From assembly GCA_014859615.1 (NCBI GenBank), contig JACUTX010000043.1:1-15508 (forward strand): DNA of 15,508 nucleotides, read 5' to 3'. The translations under genes were made by a program, and so were the position numbers. Positions 1-6,979 of this stretch are shown piece by piece (position 1 is the first letter of the stretch; each line of letters opens with the position of its first letter). Under the pieces are notes generated by a model. It made no database searches. It was not told where the DNA came from and saw nothing but the letters and a program-made list of their open reading frames with translations. Source of the stretch: Desulfuromonadales bacterium (GTDB lineage Bacteria; Desulfobacterota; Desulfuromonadia; Desulfuromonadales; UBA2294).

Positions 1-13
1 TGAATCATCTTTT

Positions 14-307
14 TTACAGCACGACCATCGGCCGAATCTTCGCCAGAGTCTTGGCGCCAACCCCGTTGACTTTCAGCAGGTCATCGACCTTGGTAAATGG
101 CCCATTCTGCTTACGAAAGGCGACAATCCGCTCGGCGGTCACCTTGCCGATCCCCGGCAAGGCTTGCAAGTCAGCCACAGTCCCGGCATTCAGACTAACT
201 TTTGCAGACTGCTCAACCGCATCGGCACCCCCGGCGGCAAACAGAATCACGGGAGTCGACACCCCCAGAACAGACAACATCAACAGAACAGTGATTAAAC
301 GTTTCAT
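14..307 (-). CDS. Secreted ComEA-like helix-hairpin-helix DNA-binding protein
   Basis: A 97-residue protein. Residues 1-24 form a signal peptide: Met-Lys-Arg, then a hydrophobic run, then small residues with possible cleavage near the Ala-Ala-Gly or Ala-Asp-Ala sites. The rest carries two helix-hairpin-helix motifs, LPGIGKVTAERI followed by NGVGAKTLAKI, separated by the typical NGPF linker. This is the ComEA C-terminal fold, which binds double-stranded DNA without sequence preference. In Gram-negative bacteria such small exported proteins act in the periplasm and can help pull in DNA during transformation, though many carriers are not proven competent. The ATG is chosen because GGGGA lies 4 bases upstream; the open frame extends further only through a TTG without support and would spoil the signal peptide. 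It has its own strong promoter (423-450), so it is probably transcribed apart from the lptD operon. The fold is certain; a competence role is inferred. Confidence 0.88.
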   Translation of the reverse strand: MKRLITVLLMLSVLGVSTPVILFAAGGADAVEQSAKVSLNAGTVADLQALPGIGKVTAERIVAFRKQNGPFTKVDDLLKVNGVGAKTLAKIRPMVVL

Positions 308-416
308 ATTTTCCCCTATTATATGAGTGATGAGACAATCCCGGCATACCATTACCCCCCTCAACCCCCCTTCCTGCTCGCGAATTTGTCGTCTTGCCGG
401 ATAGAAACGACATTAG
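308..416 (-). promoter_or_regulatory. G-rich, possibly structured 5' leader of the ComEA-like gene
   Basis: The predicted leader holds two G6 tracts on the minus strand (370-365 and 360-355) separated by TTGA. They are enclosed by an imperfect inverted repeat: ATCCGGCA at 402-395 can pair with TGCCGGGAT at 346-338, with one bulged G. The ribosome binding site GGGGA (316-312) lies outside the stem. I do not recognise a known riboswitch: the conserved cores of the cyclic-di-GMP (GEMM) class are absent. Regulation by structure or by a two-layer G-quadruplex is possible but unproven. Confidence 0.3.
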
Positions 417-422
417 AGAATC

Positions 423-450
423 ATTATACAGAAGTGAATGCGATGGTCAA
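423..450 (-). promoter_or_regulatory. Sigma70-type promoter for the ComEA-like gene
   Basis: On the minus strand, TTGACC (450-445) and a perfect TATAAT (428-423) are separated by 16 bases. The -35 begins 4 bases after the lptD stop codon. Transcription would start near 416, giving an untranslated leader of about 110 nt before the ATG at 307. The match to the sigma70 consensus is the best in the window; activity is not proven. Confidence 0.7.
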
Positions 451-454
451 GGAT

Positions 455-2515
455 TTAAAACCAGCGATTCAAGGGGTCGGTGAGAGGCGAAAGTTTCTTG
501 CCGGTGATATTACTGAGGGAAAAATTAATGGCAAAGGTGCGGTCACCCGGGCGTTCTGACCAGCTGCCGGAAACGGACCAGCAACCGCTGCGATACTCAA
601 GTGACGTACGGTAATCAAGCGTTTGATTCTCCTGCAGGTCGAAACGCCCCTCATAGTTAGCGTAGAAGGGAGCCATAAAAGCAAGATCGACGCCGATAGA
701 AAAAAATTCAAAGTCGGTCCGTTTATAACTGTAATTAAGTAACAGACCGTTGCCTGCCTGATCATTAATGCCACCCCAGACCGCCAATCCCTCCATCTGA
801 CCCGGTTTTTCGTCTATATCTGTTGCAACGTCGGTGCGCAAATAGACGCGCTCAAATGGGCGGATTTCCAGCTCTGTGAAGAGGGGTGAAAAGGGGTGGC
901 GATTCTCGTCCGGGAGGGAAAGGGACCGGCGCTGCTCGTGCAGGTCATAATCGACCGATAGACGCAGGTTGACGAAATCCCGGTAAATCGAGAGCCCATC
1001 TTCAGATTTCTGTCGTGTGGTCCAGCGATTATCGAGAAAAAGATGCAGCCGGTTGATCTCTGAAAAATCGTCATATAAATCAAAAGTTGCAATATCCGTC
1101 GTATCGACCCCCGGTGCATACAAATATTTAAGCTGCAGTTCCAAGGCGTGACGCAGAGCGGTGAGATCGTCGGGTCGCCGGTAGATCCGGGCTAGACGAT
1201 TGCCAATGGTCAGAGATGCTTCAGGTCGACCAATTCTGTGCGACTCTGCATCGACCCGATAGAACTGTTCGCGCCAGGCGATCGCCGGCAAAACATTCAG
1301 ATAGCGGGTCGACAGGGCATCGGTACTCAAAGTTGGGAGGAGACGAAGACGCGAACCGGTTGTCCCTGTTTGTCGCCAGAAGTTGGACCAATCGATCTCC
1401 AGTGCAGTGACCAGTGGCGTGGCGAGAAAACGTTGCGGGACAACGGTTAAACCGATTTGCGGCAAGGTCTGCAGAACCGTTGATGTGTTTTGCGTCAGCC
1501 CCCTGGTGTAACGCGCCAGGCCGGTCAGGTTCGTCTTCCCCCAGAGCTTGCTCAGATAAAGATCGGAGCGCACGCTGTCACTTGTATATTCCTGCGATGA
1601 ACCACCAAACAGTTCCAGATAGTCGTCACTGTTCACATACTGGCTGTTGATAACAAGACGGGTATCGCCGGACAAAAAGCCATCATGCTGCCACTCAACC
1701 AGATAGCGATCCGGTTCACCGTCGATGCCGGTTACATAGTTCCCCGACAACCTGGCCGGGCGAACCGTATTGATAAAATATCGATATTCCAGCCCGGTTC
1801 CAACTCCGATCCGGGACATGGAATCGAGGGTCAGGGTTGCATCCTGGTCGACTGAAAGCACCTGGTACCAGGGGATGCTGATTTGGGTTCCACGGCGGCT
1901 TGAAGAGCCGACTGTCGGCATCAAAAAGCCGGAACTCCTTTCTGTCTTGGCCGGAAAAGCTAAATAGGGGAGATAGAGGACCGGCAGGTCAAAAATATAA
2001 AATCTTGCATTTTTAGCCTGGGCAAAATGGCCGAGATTCACATCAATCTGTTGCGCGCCAAAACTCCATGTCGGTCTTTCGCCGGCACAGGAGGTAAAGC
2101 GCCCGTCGACAATCTTATAACTGTTTTTACCGAGTGTTTCGATCTTTGAGCCGGAGAGGTAGATCCGTCCGGGCATCGCAATCTGACCATTGGCCATTTC
2201 CCCCCGCCCGGTTTGAAAATTATAGGTCAGGGAATCTGCAGTCACAATCCCCTGCGGTGAATTCATCCGCACGGAACCGTCACAATAAATATCGCCATTT
2301 TTCTCATCCCAGCGTGCCTGATCAGAACGAAGTTCAATCTCACCCTGAAGGATCAAAACATCCCCTTCGGCTTTGACATCTCCTTGTTCGCGATCAAATA
2401 CCAGACTATCAGCGCTCAACCGCACCTCTTCATCCGGTGCAGCCAGAGCCGAAAAAGCGAGGAGCAGACCGACAATTAAAAAAAGCGCAGCTCGGATCAA
2501 AAAATTAAGTGACAA
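455..2515 (-). CDS. lptD: LPS-assembly outer membrane protein LptD
   Basis: A 686-residue outer membrane beta-barrel that, with lipoprotein LptE, inserts lipopolysaccharide into the outer leaflet. A signal peptide spans residues 1-25 with an Ala-Leu-Ala cleavage site. The OstA/LptA-like jellyroll covers about 30-145 (ADSLVFDREQGDVKAEG is characteristic), and the barrel covers the rest, ending in an aromatic Trp-Phe. The family is about 780 residues in E. coli, so this is a shorter member. Cysteines are at 78, 143 and 645; the E. coli protein has a C-terminal Cys-Cys pair, but only one Cys (SGCWS) is here. Start: no ATG fits. A TTG at 2513-2515 gives a clean signal peptide, has GGGAG 10 bases upstream, and overlaps the end of folC by 11 bases. 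The longer open frame to 2680 would add a non-signal extension inside folC. It is the last gene of the long operon. Confidence 0.93.
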   Translation of the reverse strand: MSLNFLIRAALFLIVGLLLAFSALAAPDEEVRLSADSLVFDREQGDVKAEGDVLILQGEIELRSDQARWDEKNGDIYCDGSVRMNSPQGIVTADSLTYNFQTGRGEMANGQIAMPGRIYLSGSKIETLGKNSYKIVDGRFTSCAGERPTWSFGAQQIDVNLGHFAQAKNARFYIFDLPVLYLPYLAFPAKTERSSGFLMPTVGSSSRRGTQISIPWYQVLSVDQDATLTLDSMSRIGVGTGLEYRYFINTVRPARLSGNYVTGIDGEPDRYLVEWQHDGFLSGDTRLVINSQYVNSDDYLELFGGSSQEYTSDSVRSDLYLSKLWGKTNLTGLARYTRGLTQNTSTVLQTLPQIGLTVVPQRFLATPLVTALEIDWSNFWRQTGTTGSRLRLLPTLSTDALSTRYLNVLPAIAWREQFYRVDAESHRIGRPEASLTIGNRLARIYRRPDDLTALRHALELQLKYLYAPGVDTTDIATFDLYDDFSEINRLHLFLDNRWTTRQKSEDGLSIYRDFVNLRLSVDYDLHEQRRSLSLPDENRHPFSPLFTELEIRPFERVYLRTDVATDIDEKPGQMEGLAVWGGINDQAGNGLLLNYSYKRTDFEFFSIGVDLAFMAPFYANYEGRFDLQENQTLDYRTSLEYRSGCWSVSGSWSERPGDRTFAINFSLSNITGKKLSPLTDPLNRWF

Positions 2516-3779
2516 CGGTTGTTTTCTCCCGTTCCAGAATTTCACGCGCGGCCGCAACCAAAAACAGCGAACCGGCCACCAGCACGATCTCATGATCAGA
2601 ACAGGCCAGGCGGGCCGCCCTGAGCCCATGCTCAACATCCTGACACGCCACCGTCGGGAGCCCGGCCTCGCCTCCGGCACGAACCAAGTCTGCTGCTAAC
2701 AGCGGCTCTTCGATCGGCGGTTCCACACAGTAGAGCGTCACGACAAAACCCAGCAGCGGTTGCAGAATATCGAGCATCGCTTTGTCCCGCTTCATCCCGA
2801 CCAGCCAATGAATGCGATGATAACCGCCCGCAGCAAGATAAGCCGCCAGCACCTCGGCCCCTGCACCATTATGAGCACCATCAAGGAGGATACGCTGGTC
2901 AGATCCGACCCACTCCAGACGCCCCGGCCAAAAGACCTTGGCTACTCCATCCGCCAGATTTACGTTGTCAAGCGCAACCCCCTGGCGCCGCAAAATTTCG
3001 GCTGCTGCCAGGGCCACAGCCATGTTTTGCTGTTGATGCACCCCGGCAAGCGCTGTCTGCAGACTGTCGAGATCGGTATCAAGCCCTTGATAATGCATCG
3101 TCTCTCCATCAAACGACGAGGTAAAATCAACTCCGTCGACAACCGGATCGGCCCCGGCGTTTGCGGCAGCAGAAAGGAGTACAGCAAGAACGGTTGGCAG
3201 CTGTCTGGAAATAACAACTGGGACTCCTTCACGCATAATACCGGCTTTTTCAGCCGCAATCGCTTCGAGTGTGGAGCCGAGGTGAGCCTGATGATCAAAC
3301 GCTATCGGGGTTATGATGGAGAGAACCGGAGAGACGACGTTGGTCGCATCGAGCCGCCCCCCCATCCCGACTTCCAGGACGGCAACCTCTACCCGGTTGC
3401 GTCGAAAGGTCTCCAGAGCCAGAGCGGTTGTGAACTCGAAAAAGGTCAGAGGGAGATCACGCCCGATCAGACGGATGTCTTCGATAAGTGGTTCAAGGAT
3501 TTCAAAATCGACCGGCGTCCCGTCGATTCTGATCCGCTCGGTGAAACAGTGCAGGTGAGGAGACGTATAAAGCCCCGTTTTCACTCCGCCCTGCCGCAAC
3601 ATCTCGGCCAGAGCCGAGGCTGTCGACCCTTTGCCGTTGGTTCCGGCAACCAGAACCGTCTTGTAGAGGCTGGACGGAGAATCGAGCCGAACGTGGAGGG
3701 TACGGATATTGTCGAGCCCAAGCTTGATGCCGAAGGTCTGCAACCCGTACAGATAATCGAGGCTTTCACGACCGGTCAT
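2505..3779 (-). CDS. folC: Bifunctional dihydrofolate synthase / folylpolyglutamate synthase
   Basis: A 424-residue cytoplasmic Mur-ligase-type enzyme, close to the usual 420. It uses ATP to add glutamate to dihydropteroate, making dihydrofolate, and then adds further gamma-linked glutamates to folates. The P-loop GTNGKGS is at 46-52, the substrate loop YTSPHL at 71-76, LEVGMGGRLDATN at 135-147, His163 in the FDHQAHLG segment, and the EKAG motif with Lys178 at 177-180, where the family has a carbamylated lysine. The C-terminal ligase domain starts near WPGRLEW and DGAHN. The ATG lies 3 bases after the accD stop without a visible Shine-Dalgarno, so translation probably depends on ribosomes finishing accD. 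The start fits the family's opening (YLYGLQTFGIKLGL). The accD-folC pair is widespread in Proteobacteria. Its 3' end overlaps lptD. Confidence 0.96.
   Translation of the reverse strand: MTGRESLDYLYGLQTFGIKLGLDNIRTLHVRLDSPSSLYKTVLVAGTNGKGSTASALAEMLRQGGVKTGLYTSPHLHCFTERIRIDGTPVDFEILEPLIEDIRLIGRDLPLTFFEFTTALALETFRRNRVEVAVLEVGMGGRLDATNVVSPVLSIITPIAFDHQAHLGSTLEAIAAEKAGIMREGVPVVISRQLPTVLAVLLSAAANAGADPVVDGVDFTSSFDGETMHYQGLDTDLDSLQTALAGVHQQQNMAVALAAAEILRRQGVALDNVNLADGVAKVFWPGRLEWVGSDQRILLDGAHNGAGAEVLAAYLAAGGYHRIHWLVGMKRDKAMLDILQPLLGFVVTLYCVEPPIEEPLLAADLVRAGGEAGLPTVACQDVEHGLRAARLACSDHEIVLVAGSLFLVAAAREILEREKTTVVT
2526..2530 (-). promoter_or_regulatory. Ribosome binding site deciding the lptD TTG start
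   Basis: GGGAG on the minus strand lies 10 bases before TTG 2515-2513, within the last codons of folC. It supports this TTG over the next in-frame TTG 15 bases downstream, which has only AT-rich sequence before it. Confidence 0.5.
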
Positions 3780-3782
3780 TGG

Positions 3783-4631
3783 TCAGTTTTTTGTAAAAAC
3801 CCGCAGAATCTGTGCGAGTTTGGCTTTCATCTCCTGACGACGCACAATCATATCGACCATGCCGTGCTCTAGCAGATATTCGGAACGCTGGAACCCTTCC
3901 GGAAGCTTCTGGCGAATGGTCTGCTCGATGACACGGGGTCCGGCAAAACCGATCAGAGCACGCGGCTCCGCAATATTGAGATCTCCGAGCATGGCAAAGC
4001 TGGCCGTAACACCACCGGTGGTCGGATCTGTCAAAACCGAGATAAACGGAATGCCGGCCGCACGAATCTTAGCCAGTGCAGCGCTGGTTTTGGCCATCTG
4101 CATCAGGGAGAGAATACTCTCTTGCATCCGGGCCCCACCGGAGGAGGAGAAGATCAGAACCGGGGCCTTCTTTTCCAGGCCGCGTTCAATGACACGGGTT
4201 ATTTTTTCGCCGACGGCGGATCCCATACTCCCCCCCATGAAACTGAAGTCGAACACAGCAAGCGCCACCGGCAACCCTTCAATTTCACCTTCGCCGCATT
4301 TGACGGCATCACCGCCACCAAGTTTTTTGACCGTCGCTTTGATCCGCTCCTTGTAACTCTTCGAATCCTTGAATTTCAAGAAATCGACTGGCATCATCTC
4401 TGCATCCATCTCGACAAAGGTGCCCGGATCGATAACCAGCTCGATCCGCTCATGAGCGCTGATACGAAAGTGATAATCACACTTCGGACAGACGTTCAGG
4501 TTTCGCTCGATCTCCTTGCTGTAGATAATCTCTTCACAGTTTTTACATTTAGTCCAGAGCCCTTCTGGCATCTTCATATTCTTTTTTTCAACCGGCATAA
4601 TCGGTTCTTTTGATTTTTTAAACCAGGACAT
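3783..4631 (-). CDS. accD: Acetyl-CoA carboxylase carboxyltransferase subunit beta
   Basis: A 282-residue beta subunit. With AccA it moves the carboxyl group from biotin carrier protein AccB to acetyl-CoA, giving malonyl-CoA, the first committed step of fatty acid synthesis, in the cytoplasm. The N-terminal four-cysteine zinc ribbon is visible at Cys29, Cys32, Cys48 and Cys51. The crotonase-like carboxyltransferase core follows, with GGSMGSAVGE at 133-142, SSSGGARMQE at 162-171 and TTGGVTAS at 204-211. Length is normal (E. coli about 304). GAGG sits 6 bases before the ATG, a good ribosome binding site. accA is not in the window. It lies 28 bases after the metallo-hydrolase gene and 3 bases before folC. 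Confidence 0.97.
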   Translation of the reverse strand: MSWFKKSKEPIMPVEKKNMKMPEGLWTKCKNCEEIIYSKEIERNLNVCPKCDYHFRISAHERIELVIDPGTFVEMDAEMMPVDFLKFKDSKSYKERIKATVKKLGGGDAVKCGEGEIEGLPVALAVFDFSFMGGSMGSAVGEKITRVIERGLEKKAPVLIFSSSGGARMQESILSLMQMAKTSAALAKIRAAGIPFISVLTDPTTGGVTASFAMLGDLNIAEPRALIGFAGPRVIEQTIRQKLPEGFQRSEYLLEHGMVDMIVRRQEMKAKLAQILRVFTKN

Positions 4632-4645
4632 AAATTACCTCATAG

Positions 4646-4664
4646 TTTGAGACGATAGCTCAAA
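4646..4664. repeat. Small inverted repeat at the end of the metallo-hydrolase gene
   Basis: TTTGAG and CTCAAA form a perfect 6-bp stem with a 7-base loop, overlapping the TGA stop at 4660-4662 just upstream of accD. No T-run follows on the minus strand, so it is not a convincing terminator. It could be an mRNA-stabilising or processing hairpin, or chance. Confidence 0.3.
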
Positions 4665-5424
4665 ATTCAAAGATTTCACCGCCATTTAGAACCTGTATTC
4701 GCGGATCGTGTAAAGCGGCAAGTTCCGTCTGGAGTTCTTCCAGAAACTGCGGTTTCATGTGAAAAATCTTAATCGGGACATCCCGTTCACCGAACTTTTC
4801 CAGTTCAACCTTAAGCAGGGCAGGCGTCAAGTGTCCGCTGATCTGAGCCAACCTTTCGAACCGATCTGGAAAAGATGTTTCGATAAAAGCAATTTTTAAC
4901 TCAGAACAGTTTTCAGCCATCGCCCAGATTGCAGCGGTTGTCGAAGTGTCTCCGGAGTAGAACAGACTCCCGCTTTTTGCCGAGAGACAGTAGCCGACCG
5001 TGTAGACGGTGTGATTGGTCGGCGCAAAACTGACCGTGTACCCACCGATTTCGATCGTCCCACTCTCAGGGAGACTATTTAAAGAGACAATCGGAACACC
5101 CCGCGTCGATATTTTCGTAAAATCTGGCCAGATATAATCATTAAACAGATGCTGCCGCAAGGCAGCAAGAACCGGCTGCGCCCCCCAGATGCGAATCGGT
5201 GTTGTGCGCTGACTCATGACATTGTCAGCCAAAAAGGCCAGATCGACAATGTGGTCGAGATGGGCATGAGTCAGAAGAATATCGTCAATCTGCACCTGTT
5301 CTTCCAGCGTCAGCGAAGAGGCGATTGTCCCTGCATCAAGCAGAAGGGCTTGATCGATCAACAGACTGCTGGTAAAACGTCCGGGGACACGCGATCCATA
5401 ACAACCTAATACCCTGATTTTCAT
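4660..5424 (-). CDS. Metallo-beta-lactamase-fold hydrolase, class II cyclic nucleotide phosphodiesterase-like
   Basis: A 254-residue cytoplasmic protein of the metallo-beta-lactamase superfamily. The metal-binding motif HAHLDH is complete at 53-58 (His53, His55, Asp57, His58). Likely further ligands are His138 (TNHTV), Asp159 (SGDTS), and His198 in a SGHLTP segment; His222 is also conserved-looking. The HxHLDH form and the ETSFP...SGHLTP layout resemble class II 3',5'-cyclic nucleotide phosphodiesterases, but RNase Z-like or other phosphodiesterase activity cannot be excluded. The start agrees with the short MKIRVLGCYGS opening, yet the nearest purine-rich sequence (GAGG) directly abuts the ATG, so efficient initiation probably needs coupling to trpA, whose stop is 21 bases upstream. 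It lies between trpA and accD, genes that are usually close neighbours. Family confident; substrate unknown. Confidence 0.85.
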   Translation of the reverse strand: MKIRVLGCYGSRVPGRFTSSLLIDQALLLDAGTIASSLTLEEQVQIDDILLTHAHLDHIVDLAFLADNVMSQRTTPIRIWGAQPVLAALRQHLFNDYIWPDFTKISTRGVPIVSLNSLPESGTIEIGGYTVSFAPTNHTVYTVGYCLSAKSGSLFYSGDTSTTAAIWAMAENCSELKIAFIETSFPDRFERLAQISGHLTPALLKVELEKFGERDVPIKIFHMKPQFLEELQTELAALHDPRIQVLNGGEIFEF

Positions 5425-5445
5425 CCTCAGCAGTGCAGAAGCCGC

Positions 5446-6249
5446 CTAGACGGACAGCCGCATCCCCTCCTTTAGCGACCGGATAAATGCATAAACTTCC
5501 GGTAACAGTTTTACACTCCCTGCGTAAGCAGCAATAATGTTCACCAGGGCGCTGCCGACCACAACCGCATCAGCAAACCGGGCAACGGCTGCCGCGTCAT
5601 CCGGAGAAGTTATCCCGAAGCCGACTGCGACCGGAACCGGACTCAGTTTCTGTATTTCACACACCTGTGCAGCAATAGCTTCCGCGTCAATCCGCTGCGT
5701 TCCGGTGACGCCCGTCATCGAAACGTAATAGAGATACCCTTCACCCGACGCGGCCAACTGCCGCATCCGCGCCAAAGGGGTCGTCGGTGCGAGCAGGGAG
5801 ATCAAATCGACACCATTTTTCTTGAGCTCGGTATGAATTTCATCCGCCTCTTCAAAAGGGACATCGACCAGCAACAAACCGTCAACACCCGCCTCGGCCG
5901 CAGCCAAAGCAAAGAGTGCAGGACCGAAGACAAAGACCGGATTATAATATCCCATCAGAATGATCGGGACATTCGTTCGTTCGCGAACCCGCGTCACCAG
6001 TTGAAGCACCCCGGTCAGGGTTGTCCCCGCCAGAAGAGCACGCTCGGAAGCCGCTTGAATCGTCGGGCCGTCTGCCATCGGGTCAGAGAACGGTATCCCG
6101 AGTTCAATCAGATCAGCCCCGGCTTCGACCAGCGTGTGAATCAGCTCTTCAGTCGTTGCCAGATCCGGGTCGCCAGCCGTCAAAAAGGGGACCAGTGCCG
6201 TCCTCCCTTCCCGCTTTAAAGCCGCCAATGTTGCACCGATCGAACTCAT
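5446..6249 (-). CDS. trpA: Tryptophan synthase alpha subunit
   Basis: A 267-residue TIM-barrel enzyme that cleaves indole-3-glycerol phosphate to indole and glyceraldehyde-3-phosphate and passes indole to TrpB through a tunnel. The catalytic acids sit exactly where they do in the enteric enzyme: Glu49 (in LIELGIPFSDP) and Asp60 (in ADGPTIQ). The phosphate-binding loops (VGFGIT and the VVVGSALV segment) are present. Length is the family norm. GGTGAGG lies just before the ATG. Normally trpA directly follows trpB; here about 2.06 kb with a helicase and a uracil-DNA glycosylase gene separates them. The 55-base gap upstream carries a promoter-like sequence and a dyad, so expression may not depend only on the upstream trp promoter. 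Confidence 0.98.
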   Translation of the reverse strand: MSSIGATLAALKREGRTALVPFLTAGDPDLATTEELIHTLVEAGADLIELGIPFSDPMADGPTIQAASERALLAGTTLTGVLQLVTRVRERTNVPIILMGYYNPVFVFGPALFALAAAEAGVDGLLLVDVPFEEADEIHTELKKNGVDLISLLAPTTPLARMRQLAASGEGYLYYVSMTGVTGTQRIDAEAIAAQVCEIQKLSPVPVAVGFGITSPDDAAAVARFADAVVVGSALVNIIAAYAGSVKLLPEVYAFIRSLKEGMRLSV

Positions 6250-6264
6250 AGCCTCACCATTTTC

Positions 6265-6278
6265 AAAAACCGATTTTT
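6265..6278. repeat. A5-N4-T5 dyad upstream of trpA
   Basis: AAAAA and TTTTT flank a 4-base centre, immediately downstream (in the trpA direction) of the larger dyad. An AT-only stem is weak; it may simply be a bent or easily melted DNA segment near the predicted transcription start. Confidence 0.25.
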
Positions 6279-6279
6279 A

Positions 6280-6308
6280 ACCATATTAAATAACATGGAA
6301 ATTTTCAA
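6280..6308 (-). promoter_or_regulatory. Candidate internal promoter for trpA
   Basis: TTGAAA (6308-6303) and TATGGT (6285-6280) on the minus strand are 17 bases apart, the ideal sigma70 spacing, with three to four positions matching per box. The -35 overlaps the stop of the glycosylase gene. Transcription would begin about 25 bases before the trpA ATG. In AT-rich sequence such matches can occur by chance. Confidence 0.4.
6281..6298. promoter_or_regulatory. 18-bp dyad overlapping the candidate trpA promoter
   Basis: On the minus strand CCATGTTATTTAATATGG is an imperfect palindrome: seven paired positions (one G-T) around a 4-base centre. It covers the spacer and most of the -10 box, the usual place for a repressor site. 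It could equally be a 7-bp RNA hairpin; no T-run follows directly. It does not resemble the enteric TrpR operator. Confidence 0.3.
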
Positions 6309-6979
6309 CACTCTTGCGCAAGTTGTTGCGTTAAACAGAGAAATTCGTTGAATAAAGGAGCATCCATCCGGCCGGTCTGAAGATTGTAGCGGCTGGTGTG
6401 ATAACAGGCTGCCAGCCAGAGGCCGTTCGGCAGACGGTAGTGCGCGCCATGCGCAAACGGGTAATCGACGAGCCGTGCAATCATCCCCTGCTCGCGAAAG
6501 AGTTTAAGACAGCTGTCATAAGCCCCTTTCCCTAACGCAATAATCACTCGCAGATTGTCCAGGGCCGCCAACTCGCGCGCAAGGTACGGCCGGCAGTTGG
6601 TAAATTCAGCCGCGACCGGCTTATTGTCCGGCGGAACACACTTCACCGCGTTGGTGATATACATATCCTTCAACGTCAGGCCGTCACGACAATCCTGCGC
6701 TTCCGACTGATTGGAGAAACCGGCCGCATGCAACAACGGGTACATAAAATCCCCGGCACCGTCGCCGGTAAACGGTCGCCCCGTCCGATTCGCGCCATGC
6801 GCACCGGGGGCCAGACCGACCAGACAGATCCTCGCCTGCAGATCACCAAAGCCATTGACCGGTCCGTTGTGATAAGCATCACGCACACGCCCCTTTGCAG
6901 GCTTGAGCCTGGCAAGATACGCCACCAAACGCGGACAACGGACGCAACCGGCAAGTCCCTGCAGCTCGATTTGCGCCAT
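6305..6979 (-). CDS. Family 5 (UDGb-type) uracil-DNA glycosylase
   Basis: A 224-residue DNA base-excision enzyme that removes uracil (and, in studied UDGb enzymes, other deaminated bases) from DNA. Four cysteines fitting the family's iron-sulfur cluster are at 12, 15, 114 and 129. Motif A reads GLAPGAHGANRTGRPFTGD (55-73), which is the UDGb form: family 4 has an acidic residue after GEAPG instead. Asp73 and Asn110 (ITNAVKC) are plausible equivalents of the two residues proposed as catalytic in the Thermus enzyme. Motif B reads HTSRYN (194-199) where HPSRQN is usual. Its ATG shares one base with the helicase stop (TGATG), so the two are translationally coupled. Nothing in tryptophan synthesis needs it; its position between trpB and trpA is unusual. 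Family assignment is strong. Confidence 0.92.
   Translation of the reverse strand: MAQIELQGLAGCVRCPRLVAYLARLKPAKGRVRDAYHNGPVNGFGDLQARICLVGLAPGAHGANRTGRPFTGDGAGDFMYPLLHAAGFSNQSEAQDCRDGLTLKDMYITNAVKCVPPDNKPVAAEFTNCRPYLARELAALDNLRVIIALGKGAYDSCLKLFREQGMIARLVDYPFAHGAHYRLPNGLWLAACYHTSRYNLQTGRMDAPLFNEFLCLTQQLAQEC

Noticed and set aside
338..402. Cyclic-di-GMP (GEMM) riboswitch in the ComEA leader
   Set aside because: A GCCGGG-like 3' arm looked suggestive, but the conserved internal core of the class is missing and the G6 tracts do not fit its architecture.
2760..3872. 370-codon open frame on the plus strand, antisense to folC and the end of accD
   Set aside because: It mirrors the codon phase of strongly conserved folC, its translation shows no domain and has biased, low-hydrophobic composition, and no promoter or ribosome binding site supports it.
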